The translations under genes were made by a program, and so were the position numbers. From Aquatica leii (taxonomy: Eukaryota; Arthropoda; Insecta; Coleoptera; Lampyridae), in assembly GCA_035610365.1 (NCBI GenBank), contig CM069432.1, positions 276,929,482-276,993,481 of the forward strand: a stretch of DNA of 64,000 nucleotides. The letters are read 5' to 3'. Positions 12,704 to 24,300 of the stretch are shown here, piece after piece. The notes below the pieces were generated by a model, which did not search any database, was not told where the DNA came from, and was given only the letters and a program-made list of their open reading frames with translations. Positions within the stretch are counted from its first letter, which is position 1; each line of letters opens with the position of its first letter.

Positions 12704-14080
12704 GGTTTGTTACAAGTTTTATGTCTTACGAACCTTGCACGGCCAACTCACACAGTTGGAGGTAGGGGAGGTTCACAGCAAGTATGCTTGTAACTCAATT
12801 TGAGGTTCGTAATCCTTATTACTCTGATGTTCCAGTAGCCAAAATTAGTTAATAGATAACGATAATCACAGGAGAAAGAAAAATAATAAGAGAGCTTAAC
12901 AATTATAATCACTTTAATGCATTAACGTTGGATACTAATAAGAATATATGAAATTTCTTCACCTATCGGTGCTCGAATGGTTTCCACGTAGAATTAACAA
13001 ATATCACAGTTTTAAATTAGTAGCGCAGTAAATTGACAACTATACGTTAAATGCGCAATCCTTAAATACTAGCATGACAAACAATTTTCGTTAACAAGTG
13101 TAGAAAACTTTGATTTCGTAATACATAAGATTTACTAGATTATATCGAATTCTAATACGTGAATGCCCGCAGTATCGGCAACACAGACTACACATTGAAA
13201 TTATGTCGAAATGAACAGCACCGAAAATCTCGGAATAAATATGTTTTTCCTTCACAGCATGCGATACAATTACGTAAATGATTAAGATTACCTTATTGTT
13301 ATATAAGCGATAACGTAATTACGGTCGTTAACATGAATTACAATTCTGTGAGTAACTTTCGTGATCACGATATAAAAGTTAAACAAATAACTCACCCCAA
13401 AATCCAGTATCCACTTTCGCGAAGAAAACGTTTTCCCGCCAGCGGCCTGTAATAAATAGTGAAAAGCAAATCGTATCACACACTAACTCACAACGAACAA
13501 GAAGCTAAAAAAAATAGTATTAATAAATCATTAAATGTTATATAAAAACCCGTTGTATCGTATACTGTAGGTGACAATTTAGCACAGCTGGCTGATAACA
13601 CAATCGACAAGTATACACGACGTAACATCTCCCACAGTAGGCTTGTCGAGACCCCGTTTTCGTGGCGGAGAATATTCCTTCCAAAATCGTACGTGTTCGG
13701 TAACGGTATTCCTTAATAATAATTAATCCTTAACACTCCTTTATTGAAACGAACATGTGCTCGAGCGTGGGGAAACGGCTATCAAATTAAGGAGAAATTA
13801 CAAACGAAGTTTAATAAAACGGCAGTAATTATCTTACCCTGTGACGACTCAAATATTTCACGAACGTAATTTAATTACAATCTGATTCCCATTAGTACGG
13901 ATGTCTCTTGAAATTATTTTTTTAAATCATACAGGCCATTTTAGGCAATCGACAGCTTCACGATTCTGTCGCAAAAATGACAGCCACGAGAAAAGATCGG
14001 CAGAGGGCGTCCAAACCGGAATCTAATTTCAATTACATATACAGGGTATTCCGTAATGAAAATTTTGTACGTAACAGGTT
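12704..14080 (-). mobile_element. Solo LTR, family R, copy 1, with 4-bp duplication
   Basis: The LTR occupies 12708-14076. Read on minus it starts TGTTACGTACAAAATTTTC and ends CTTGTAACA, giving the inverted TGTTAC/GTAACA ends of an LTR. GGTT lies immediately outside both ends (12704-12707 and 14077-14080), a 4-bp target-site duplication as made by Ty3/gypsy integrases. No internal coding sequence is present, so it is a solo LTR formed by LTR-LTR recombination. Same length class as copy 3. Confidence 0.85.
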
Positions 14081-14122
14081 GTCGTATATGTAGGGTTTTC
14101 TTTTGTAGAATGCTTATGGTTT

Positions 14123-14903
14123 ATGAAGTGTTTTGGGATTTCAACAACAGTATTTGAGCACATCCATCCACTTAGAGTCGCAAGCTCACATTTGTGGTTT
14201 GAACCTATTTCGAAAAAAAACTATTGCGGGAGGGGAAAAAATGTACCTGCTGCTGATATTATGGCACACATAGTTACAAGACTTCTCCTCTCAGCACTTG
14301 TACAGCGGTTTACTTGTTTTGCAGGTGCAATTATTTTGTTTTGAGCCCGTACCGTTGTCATCTCAGTTTCAATCAGGTTAAACGTTCTTGAACCATTTGT
14401 CAAACAAAAAAGCCGTTCGAGTATCCTTCTCAAATATTTAAAAAGCATTTTTACGTTATGTTTATTAAAGGCTGTCAGCCTTGATAGGATGGTTTTCGAA
14501 TGAATAAATCAGGATTTCTCTTTGTAAATGTCCTTCTCCAGACTTCTCTGGCTCTTTTATTTCTTTTTTATAACTCTAGCATATTGAAAGTGTTTCTGAA
14601 CTCCAACTAGTAAGCTAATTTACATGTTTCCTTCGTGGCAAGCCCATAGGCCATTTTGCTACAAGCTACTAAATAATCTGTTAAAATTTTTTCTTGATCA
14701 CTACTGAAAACTCGCCGATGTAGATAACTGGGTTCCATTTGTTTGTCATCTGGATCCATCTTCTTCTTTTGAACGTACCTGGCCAATGTTTGGAATTTTA
14801 TGTTAAATCCGTCTGCTGCATTTCTTATTATTATTATTGCCAATTTTTCTTTGTTTTGGGTTTTTCGACATCTAAAACAAAAAAAAAACTTAGGATTCTT
14901 CAT
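14123..14903 (-). pseudogene. pogo/Tigger-like transposase remnant
   Basis: Minus frame 14903-14607 has the N-terminal DNA-binding layout of Tigger transposases: AIIIIRNAADGF, TLARYVQKKK, then VFSSDQEKILTDYL and YGLATKETCKLAY. Frame 14448-14221 continues with the start of the DDE domain (FNLIETEMTTV, IIAPAKQV, TSAERRSLVTM), in which the usual NLDETG is altered and the first catalytic Asp appears lost. The rest of the catalytic domain is missing. More diverged than the copy at 45077-49822 and probably from another subfamily. Confidence 0.75.
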
Positions 14904-15450
14904 TTTTTGTCTGTTTTAGTTGGTACTTTACCACTATTGAATTTGAAAAGGATTTACTCCAAAATTAATCGGTATGGTATAAAACAGATTTTATGGAGGT
15001 TATGTTAAATAATCATAATATTTGCCTACATGCTTGAAAAACGAAGAAAAACATTCAATAATATATTGTATTAATAATAAAACGTGATAATGTGTAAGTT
15101 TCTTACCTTCAAATTAAAAATATGCGACTTATTTCTATTGGTATTAAATAATACCAATATCATTTTGGCACAAAACAATAATTGAATAATAGAAACAGCT
15201 GACAGTAAACACTGCTGATATATGGTAGCAAATTCTAAAAAATAAAACTACTGTTTGATCAAGTACAAATTCTCACTTAGTAGTCCGCACTCCTACTGTT
15301 TTTAGCTTTTTTGACAATCTAGCTTGACGTGGTGCGCATTGTAAGCTTACATTGATCGACGTGTGTTTGTCAAATTTTGGACTTTGGCTACGTTTAACGA
15401 TCGGAATACAATCAACTGCTGAAAGCGATGTAATCGTTATTATACTACTT
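14904..15450. other. No gene recognised
   Basis: AT-rich DNA with one small hairpin near 15137-15158. Could include the flank of the pogo remnant. Confidence 0.4.
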
Positions 15451-16638
15451 TGTTACAAGCTTATAAGTCTTACGAACCTTACACGGCCAACTCACATAGT
15501 CGGAGATAGGGGAGGTTCAAGTGAATAATAATTAAGGGCGCCAGGTTTTTTATAATTAACACTTCTGCCTCGATCAAGACAGACGGTCCAAACCTGTAAC
15601 GAATTTTTAGGTTCGTAATCCTTGTTGCTCTGATGTTCGGGTAACCACAATAGAAGAGAAAAGTATGTTAACAAAAAAAAAGATTAAACAGGTATAAAAA
15701 CTTTAATTTAGTAACGTAGATTATTAACAATAGTATATCTAATTCTCAATCCATAAATGCCAGAAGTATCGGCAACGCACAATACAAAAGTTGAATCGAA
15801 GTGAATAGCAAAGAAAAGTTCGTAGTAAATATTGTTTGTACACAGCATGCGATACACACAAAATAACTAATGAAACTACCTTAATGGTATTAGAACAATG
15901 ATCGTAATTACGGAAATTAACATTAGCAAAAGTTCCGTAAGTGACTTTTCTGACAGCGACAAAATAATTAAATAAACTTAGCCACAATCCAGTACCTACT
16001 TGATCGAAGAAAACGTTTTCCTCGGTGAGTGAGCCTGGAATAGATATGAATAGCAAATCGTGTCAACACAATAACTCACGAAGATAGGAAGCTACAAAAT
16101 CATTAATTACTGCTAAAACAAAGTACACATAACATAACCCGATTATCGAATGCTGTTGTACACATTCAATGAAGGTTGGTTTCGCAGGTGTGTACCGCAT
16201 GAATAAGATCTCAAAGAAAAGTTGTTGTCTTCGGTATTTCGTTTTAAACATAGGCCTCACAGAGTTATACTCGTCCCATGAAGGTATTTATCGATATTAA
16301 TCCTTCATTATTCTTTATTGCATAGAAACATGTGGTCAAAGCGTGGCGGAACGGCTATCAAATTAAGAAAGAAATTACAAAAGAATTCTAACAAAGCGGA
16401 TGTAAATATCTTACCCTGTGACGAATAAATTAGGTTAAACACGTAATTAATTTATAATATCATTTCTCTCACAGTTGATGTACTATTAAAACACAGTCCC
16501 TTTTAGGCAGTTGACAGCTTGAAAACGAATTCCGCAACATGTCAGTAACCAGAAAAATCGTCAGAGGGCGTCGAAACCGGAATCTAATTTTAATTCAATA
16601 TACAGGGTATTACGTTATGAAAATTTTGCACGTAACAG
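15451..16638 (-). mobile_element. LTR, family R, copy 2
   Basis: On minus it begins TGTTACGTGCAAAATTTTC (16638 downward) and ends GCTTGTAACA (15451). Length 1188 bp. It lacks the internal block present in copies 1 and 3 and is the closest relative of copy 4. Flanking bases do not form a duplication, so at least one side has been rearranged. It contains the intact GGCTAAGTTTATTT site (plus 15979-15980 is the TA) into which a pogo element inserted in copy 4. Confidence 0.8.
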
Positions 16639-16689
16639 AATTTCCCCCAGCAAGATAAAAGCATGGAGCGGGGATAACAAAACAGAAGC

Positions 16690-17180
16690 TAAAATGAAGA
16701 CAGAAATTTAGGCATACGCCAAGGATAGAACCCTAAAATCCAAAACCAACCCAATTCCAAGAAACCCAACCCCGTGTAATCTCATCAGACTACCATAAAT
16801 TCAGAAGAGACAAAAGTTTTTCAGAATCTTAAGAATACCGACAACTAAAACTAGAATATCCCAAGAAAAAACAAAAAGAAAAGTAGCAAAAGAGATATCC
16901 TAAGAACGACTAACAACATCAAAAAAAAAACGAGCAAGCGGAAGTACGTAAAGTACAGAAAACGGAGTAGTAGTCTGTCTTAAGTTTCAGACTTACACAA
17001 CAAAACGAATAACTTACTAAGCCCAATCTAGGAAAAGAGAGAATTAGCAAAAAAAGAAAACAAAGAGAAAAGGATATGGTTGCAGTGAGTCCAAGAAAAA
17101 AAAAGACTAAGCTTAAGCAGATAGAAAAACTTTCAAAGCAACCCAACACGAGACCAAAAGAAAAAAAGAAAAAAAGTATG
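16690..17180. repeat. Dispersed A-rich repeat, family P, copy 4
   Basis: Starts at the TTTAGGCATACGCCAAGG block shared with 8391 and continues through GCAAGCGGAAGTACGTAAAG, shared with 10365 and 18366. No gene. Confidence 0.65.
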
Positions 17181-17296
17181 AGTCAATAAAGAACAGAAAA
17201 CTTCATTTGCCAATTGAGCTGTGACGCTTACTCCGGATTGCACTGCTTCGCTGTAATAAAAAGCTAGTGGACGGAACGGTTCTCGGGCGCCAGATT
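17181..17296 (-). promoter_or_regulatory. Primer-binding site and leader of minus-strand LTR element
   Basis: Immediately after the LTR (minus strand), and a 4-base spacer, comes TGGCGCCCGAGAACCGTTCC. This begins with TGG and resembles a tRNA-complementary primer site. Internal sequence then runs only about 100 bases before an unrelated repeat begins, so the element is truncated just after its leader. Confidence 0.65.
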
Positions 17297-18222
17297 TGTT
17301 CGAGGAGTTTACTCTCCTGTTCGACGGCACTGTCCGGGTAACTACAGTGAAGACACGGTTGTCCAGGGCTTCAAACGGACCTAAAATCGGAGCGAGGCGA
17401 CGGAAATAAAATACACAATAGTAAATAAAAATAACTTTATTTATTCTTAAAACCAACAACGAACGGTACAGAAGCGGCGGCCACAACCAACAAGCGGAAG
17501 GTGATCTATAAACCAATGAGTGATTAGCGTGCGTTCGACAAGCGGTGACGTCGGTGACTAAGCGAGCAAGCATGCACTAGGGTAGCAACCTCCGTTGGTT
17601 GGATCGGTAGAAGGGCTTTACTCGGATTCGTACTTAAGAGGGAGGAGAAGGGACGTGGGCACGGTACTGGAAGGCGTATCCGCAGGCCAAAGCCAAACAC
17701 TACGGAGACGACGTGGTGACGGCGTATTCGCAGGCCAAAGCCAAACACTACGACTACGACGCCCGGAAAGGATAGAGTAGGGAAGAGCAGACAAGGAGGG
17801 GAGCGGTATCTCCCCCGGAGGTCCGGTTAATAAAAGCAAAACGGCTTACGCTAAACTCCAGCTGGTGCACAGAAACCCCGGAATCGTCTTCGATGCGAGC
17901 TCCAACTGAAACTGGCGTTTCTGCGTCGGGGTTCCGCTTTTATTTGTGACTCCGGAAGTGTGAGAACGGTTCAAGCGGGGATAACATGCGCTCTGACGAA
18001 TGAAGTGCCGGTAAGCGGGGATAGCGCGAGCTTAGTTGCGCGTTCGGTACTCGCGGAAATTCCCTGTTCACATTTGTTTACACGGATACGGAAACTTAAT
18101 TAACTTAATTAATAATATACAATTCTTAATAATAATAATTAACGGTCTTAAGTAACATAAGTATTATTTCTAAACTAAACAACATACGGCGCTATAAGTA
18201 CAATTTGTAACGGTTCGTTACA
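17297..18222 (-). mobile_element. GC-richer LTR of a separate retrotransposon
   Basis: 926 bp reading TGTAACGAACCGTTAC at the 5' end and CGAACA at the 3' end on minus, followed by a primer-binding site. Carries AATAAA on minus near 17425-17450. Distinctly more GC-rich than its surroundings. Several overlapping open frames (17133-17839) are chance frames in this GC-rich DNA. No partner LTR is in the window. Confidence 0.75.
17673..17768. repeat. 48-bp tandem duplication inside LTR
   Basis: GCAGGCCAAAGCCAAACAC occurs at 17682 and again 48 bases later at 17730, within two near-identical 48-base units starting GGCGTATC/GGCGTATT. Confidence 0.8.
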
Positions 18223-18239
18223 GAGCATCGTGAGTTAGT

Positions 18240-18900
18240 GCTCGTCGTGTTGGAATATCACATTGGAACGTAAATGCCGAAGAACGGATTAAAATATTGC
18301 AAGAGCAAAAATAACCTAGAGAAGAGAAATATCCTAACGCTGACTGGCAACATCAAAAATGCCGACTAAGCGGAAGTACAGAGTACAAGAAGCGACGATG
18401 CAGTCTATTCCAAGCTCCAAACCGAAAACAACAAAACAAAAACCCACTAAACCTAATAAAGCGAAAGAAGCAACTGAGAAAGAAAAGCAAAAGAAAAGAA
18501 ACATAGTTGCGTGAATACTAAAGAAAGAAGTTACTAAAAAGAAAATAGAAAGAAAGTATTCAAGCAACAAATCAAGATAAAGGAAAAAAGCAAGAGATAT
18601 AATTGCCCTAAAGGCAAACCTTCAAAAGCAAAAGAAAAGAAAAACTCAAAAGTAAGGAAGACAGACGAAGAAAGATAAGACAAGATGTAAGTGTCTGATT
18701 CGTTCTTCTCTCAGTAGAAGAAACGAAAGGGAGTGGCCAGCCCTTCAGTGTCCTACCAACCGCCCTATTAAGCAACAAAAGAAAAAAACTCAGAAGGAAG
18801 CATAGTTGCAGTGAACACTTAAGAAAAAAAGTTATCAAATGGAAAAGAAGCAATTCACGCAGACATAGGTTATACCGTGAACGATCTTAAAGTCAAAATG
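18240..18900. repeat. Dispersed A-rich repeat, family P, copy 5 (most complete)
   Basis: Colinear with 10248-10740 and overlapping 11815-12060 and 16860-17180. Long A-rich/G-containing strand, no intact frame. Serves as the reference copy of family P in this window. Confidence 0.65.
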
Positions 18901-19230
18901 GAAAAATAATTTTAATTAAACCAATATACAAGGTTGTGCATTTTTAAATTTATGCAAATACAAAAGACAAACAAATGAGAGTTTAACATATTTAAATGGT
19001 TAAACGTTGAGCAGAAAGTAAAAATATAACTTTTGGTTTAATTTAAATAATGCAAACACATACGTAATTTTGTCGCAATTTTGTCACCTGCACCTAATTT
19101 TTAATTTTTGTGAAAAACTCGCTATAAGGAATTCCAATGTACAAAATTTCCCATTTGTAATTTACTTCGCTAAAAGCGTAATCCTGTAATTAAGTGAAAA
19201 TGAAAGTACTTAGAATTCAAAGATTTCAAA
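18901..19230. other. AT-rich DNA, no gene recognised
   Basis: No signal seen. Confidence 0.4.
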
Positions 19231-19358
19231 CAATTATAGATTACGTGCAGTGAGCACTGGATTAGTCAAGATATTTGATAAGACACCTCCCCGCCGGAAT
19301 ATCGATTTACGTCGAAATAACCAACCAATGATGTCGGCGTACCAGTGACGTGCAAAAT
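19231..19358. repeat. Dispersed repeat, family M, copy 1
   Basis: Shares ATAGATTACGTGCAG, GGAATATCGATTTACGTC and CAGTGACGTG with 37914-38058 in the same order and orientation. It directly abuts LTR family R copy 3 and may have recombined with its 5' end. Confidence 0.7.
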
Positions 19359-20764
19359 TTTTCTAACGGAATACCCTGTATATTGACTTGAAATTAGATT
19401 CCGGTTTTGACGCCCTCTGCCGATCTTTTATTGTGACTGTCATTTTACGACAAAATCGTGAAGCTGTCAATTGCATAATGGCTTAAAGAAATAATTTCGA
19501 AGGACATCCTTAATAATGGGAATCAAATTATAATTTCATTACGTTCGTAAAATATTTGAGTCGTCACAGGGTAAGATAATTACTCCCGTTTTATTAAAAT
19601 TCGTTTGTAACTTCTCCTTAATTTGATAGCCGTTTCCCCACGCTTTGAACACATGTTCGTTTCAATAAAGAAATGATGAAGATTAATTATTATTGAGAAA
19701 TACCGTTACCGAACACTTAAGATTTTGGGAAGGCATATTCTCCACCACGAAAACGGAGTCTCGACAAGCCTTACTGTGGGAGATGTTATTTCGTGTATAC
19801 CAGTCGATTGTGTTATCAACCACCTGTTCTAAATTACTACCTACAGCATTCGATACAACGGGTTCTTATATAACTTTTAATGATTTATTAATACTGATAT
19901 TGTAGCTTCCTATTCTTCGTGAGTTAGTGTCTGACACGATTTGCGATTCAATATTTATTACAGGCCGCTAGCGGGAAAACGTTTTCTTTGCGAAAGTGGA
20001 CACTGGACTTCGGGTGAGTTTATTTGCTTAATTTTATATCGCTGTCACGAAAGTTACTCACAGAACTTTGGTTAATGTTAATGACCGTAACTATGTTTAC
20101 TGCTTATATACCAATAAGGTAACTTCAATCATTCATTTAACCTGTTTCGCATGCTGTGTGTGTGAAAAACATATTTACTACGAGATTTTCTGTAATATTC
20201 GTTTCGACCTGACTTAAATGTGTATTGTGTGTTGCCGATATTGCGGGCATTCATGCACTGAAAATTTAATATAATCTTGTAAATCTTATGTGTTACGAAA
20301 TCAAAGTTTTCTACGACTGATAATTGTTAGTCCTACTAGTATTTATGGATTGAGAATTTAATATATAGCTGTCAATTTGCTACGCTACTAAATTAACGTT
20401 GTTATATTTGTTAATTATACTTAGAAATCATTCGAGCATAGATGAGTGGAGAAATTTCCTATACTTTTGTTAATATTCTACGTTAACACATTAAAGTGGT
20501 TATATTTGTTAATCTCTCTTGTTACTTTTTCTTTCTCCTGTAATTATTGTTACCTATTAACTAATGTTGGCTACTCGAACATCAGAGTAATAAGGATTAC
20601 GAACCTCAAATTCAGTTACAAGTTTGGACCGTCTGTCGTGATTGAGGCAGAAGTGTTAACTTGGATTAGATCTGGCGCCCTTAAGCATACTTCCTGTGAA
20701 CCTCCCCTATCTCCGACTGTGTGAGTTGGCCGTGCAAGGTTCGTAAGACCTAAAGCTTGTAACA
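19346..20764 (+). mobile_element. LTR, family R, copy 3
   Basis: Plus-strand orientation: TGACGTGCAAAATTTTTC near 19346 (two bases shorter than the TGTTACGTGC of copies 1 and 2) to CTTGTAACA at 20764. Same long subfamily as copy 1, including the GCATTCATGCACTG and TTGCCGATATTGCGG segments. No duplication at its ends. Confidence 0.75.
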
Positions 20765-20907
20765 GCTTATTTAATTAAATTACGAAAATGTGAGACCTTG
20801 ATACTAATGACCCGTATCACAGATTAAAACTAAATGAATAAAAAATAAAAACTTTATGTAATAATTCATAACCATATATTGATAATCAAAAAGTAAAATT
20901 TTTGCAG

Positions 20908-21332
20908 CTAATTCAATAATTTTGAACAATCTTCTAATGAAATACATTCATTTGTAACTTCGTCTAATATTAGACCTGATGGACATATACATCCAGGATA
21001 AAGAACCTCTTGAAAAACGTCACTCGAGTGAGACTGTGGATGTAACACGTTTTGACACGTAACTGGGAATGGCCGTACATGTCTGGCCCATTCTTTGTTG
21101 TCATCACATTCTAAAAAGATCAAATCAAACTAAATGTACTAAAAAAATGTCAAATTACTTTTAGAACAATCAGAAACACGAACGCATTTGTTTTGATGCT
21201 GGTCAAACAAATAACCTGCTTTACATTTACAACCAGCTATACAAACAGTTGGACATATACCGTGATGTGGTCCCTGACACGTTCGCTCGCATGCACTTGT
21301 ACAATTTGACCATATTTCGTTTTCTTTACAAT
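20908..21332 (-). CDS. Gene B exons 10-11: extra terminal domains absent from gene A
   Basis: Exon 10 (21332-21159) is a ten-cysteine TIL domain of a different subtype (NCTSACERTC, CPTVC, GCKCKAG). Exon 11 (21110-20908) keeps the final GC-C...C....C framework but has only six cysteines and a longer histidine/serine-rich middle, ending CSKLLN and a TAG stop. In gene A the equivalent of exon 9 ends in a stop instead of a splice donor, so these two domains are B-specific or lost from A. Confidence 0.8.
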
Positions 21333-24300
21333 CTGCAAATTCATTGTTTTTAATATATAAAACTAAAAAAAATAAGGATTTACTTTTCCCACAATTACAA
21401 GCTAAAATACATTCGGTTTCAATATTATTCCATACGTAACCAGGATTACAGGAACACCCAGGTATGCACGAATGATCACATACTAGATTATCATCGTCTA
21501 TGTTTTTGCAAGTTCTTCTGCAATTTTTGTCGCTACATTCTCTCCAGTGTTGATGCTTATCGCACGCTACAAAGTTTCGAATCAACAAAATATGCACTCA
21601 AAAACTATGATTACCATTGCAACGATTTATTGGAATACACTCTGTTGCGTCTTCATTCCAAACATAATTCTCTTCACACGAACATCCTGGTATACACGCT
21701 GTTGGACACTGTTCTGGTCCATTCACATCTTTGCATGTTTTTTTACAAAGTACATCACTACAAGCTTCCCATACTTGATGAGCTCCGCACTCTAAACGAA
21801 AATAATTTACAATTTATAAGAAGAATAACTAAAAAAAAATAAATAAATAATAAATAATAAGTAATAACAAAAGGGGGAAAGGGATGAATAAAAGAGAGAG
21901 AGAGGAAGAGGAAAGAGAAAGGCAACAAATATTTGAAAGAGGAAAGAAAACAATAAGATCACCAGACGTTAAAAAGATATCGGAGGAGAACGAAGGAAAA
22001 ACCTCAAGAACAGAAGGAGGAAGGAAAGAAATGGAGGAGTTAAAAGAATTAATGAGAGAAATGATGAAACAGATGGAAGAAAATATGCAAGGAATAAGAC
22101 AAGAAAGCAAAGAAATGAAAAAGAAATGGGAGAAAGAGAAAAGTAGTGGGAGAAAGAAAAAGAGAAAGTGGTGGAGAGAATAGAAAAACTGGAGAAAAAA
22201 GCGGAAGACGAGGAAAGATGGAAAAGAAAAAATAATATCGTGATAAAGGGGTGGAGAAGTGAAAAACCACAAAAAGATCTAGCAGTGATGCTGGAAGAAA
22301 AACTAAATGTAAAAGTAGAGGGGAAAAAGTGACAGTAATAAACAAAGAGAAAAAAAATGAGATGGTGGTGGCGGAAATCGGAGGATGGGAGGAAAAACAG
22401 AAGGTAATGGAGGAGAAGAAGAAATTAAAGAATACAAGAATATATATAAGTCACGATTTAACATGGGAGGAAAGAAGAGTGCAAAGAGAAATAATGAACA
22501 TAGCGATGGAAAGAAGAACGGAAGGAAAAAGAATATGGGTAGGGTACAGAAAAATGGAGATAGACGGAGACAGATACATATGGAACGACAAGGATAGGGG
22601 ACTGTGCAGAGAAAGAGAAGAGAAAGTGGGGAACCAAAAGGCAAAAAACTAAAGGGCAAAGGCTGGGTGGTAAAGGAGGGAAAGTTGACGAAACGGCAAA
22701 GAAAAGGAATAATGAGAGATGGAAATGGAAAAGAAGAAGAAGGGAGAAAAAGAAAGTAAGGAAGAAGCACGGGGAAGGTGAGTGAGCTGAGAGTATTGTT
22801 TTGGAACGTAGCAGGAATAAAAAACAAGGAACATGATTTCTGGAAGTACATCAAGGAACAGGATGTAGTGGGATTACAGGAAACATGGATGGAAAAAAAA
22901 GAATGGGAGTGGTGGGAAAAAGAGTTGCCAGAGGAATTTGAGTGGGTGGTGCAACATGCAGAAAAAGAAAAGAAAAAAGGGATAGCAAAGGGGGGTATAA
23001 TAACGGGAATAAGAAAAAAATGGTTGAACCAGGAAAAGAAGGAGAAAATGCAACAGAGAAGAGGAGTTGTAGAAAGGAACATGCAGTGGGGAAAAACAAA
23101 AATAAAAGTGGTGACGGTTTATAGCAGTAGAATGAAAGAGACAAGGAAAAACTTAGAAGAGATGATAGATGAGAGGGAAGAGGGATTGATAATAGTAGGA
23201 GGGGACTTCAACGCAAGAATAGGGAAGAGGGGGAATACAAGAAAGAAAAGGGACAGGAAAGAGACAAACAAAGGACAAGGTGATAAATAAAGAGGGAGAG
23301 GAACTGCTAGAATTGTGCAACGAAAAAGGGTGGGAAATAATGAACAGGAACAGAGAAGATGATGGAAAGGGGAATTTACGTACATAGGAGGAAGGAGAAT
23401 CAATAATAGATTTTGTAATGACAAATGAAGAGGCCGCAGAAAAGGTAAAGACATTTAAGGTGGGAGAAAGAGTAGAGTCAGACCATCAACCACTGGAATT
23501 GACAATGGAAGGAAGGGAAAGAGAAGAGAGAGAGGAAGAGGAGAAGTACATAATTAAAAAAAAAGTGGACAGAAGAGAGTATAAAAAAATATAAAGAGAG
23601 AATAGGGAAAACGGTATGGATAGGGAAGGAAGTACAAGAAAGTGTAGAGGAAATGAGAGAGATGATGGAGAAAGCAACAGAGAGAGTCAGATTTAGAAAA
23701 TGGAAGGGGGAGAAAACTGGATGGAAAAAATGGTGGGATAAGGAATGCAAGGAAGCAAAGAAAAAGGCAAGAGGAGCGTTAAGACAGTCGAAAAAAGGGA
23801 AGAAAGAAAAAGAAGAATACAAAGAAGCAGTAAAAATATACAAAAAAACATGCGATAGAAAGAAGGAGGAAAACAAAAAGAAACAAGAAGAGCAGATTAA
23901 ACGAATAAAAACGGAAGAAGATGTATGGAAGTACCTAAAGAAGCGGAGAAAAAAAACAGGACGACAAAGGGAATAAAAATTAAAGAATAGGAGATATATT
24001 TTCGGAACCTGTTGGGAGGGGAAGAACAAAAGCAAGAAAAAGAAAAAAGGAAAGACGCGGTAGTAAGACAAGAAGAAGGAGATAGGGATAGAATAAGGGA
24101 GGAAGAAGTAATAGAGGCGATAAAGAATATAAAAAAAGGAAAGGCGACAGGAGAAGATGGGATACAAGAAAAAGAGTGGATATACGGGGGAGAAAATGTA
24201 GCAAAAAGGATGACGGAAATAATAAACAAAATATGGAAAGGGGAAGGATTTCTAGAGAGATGGAGAGAGATAATAATATGCCCAATACATAAAAAAGGCG

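Noticed and set aside
14123..14344. 73-codon plus frame
   Set aside because: Antisense of the pogo remnant with TSAERRSLVTM on minus.
17133..17839. Several frames over 70 codons on both strands
   Set aside because: Chance frames in a GC-rich LTR with a 48-bp duplication.
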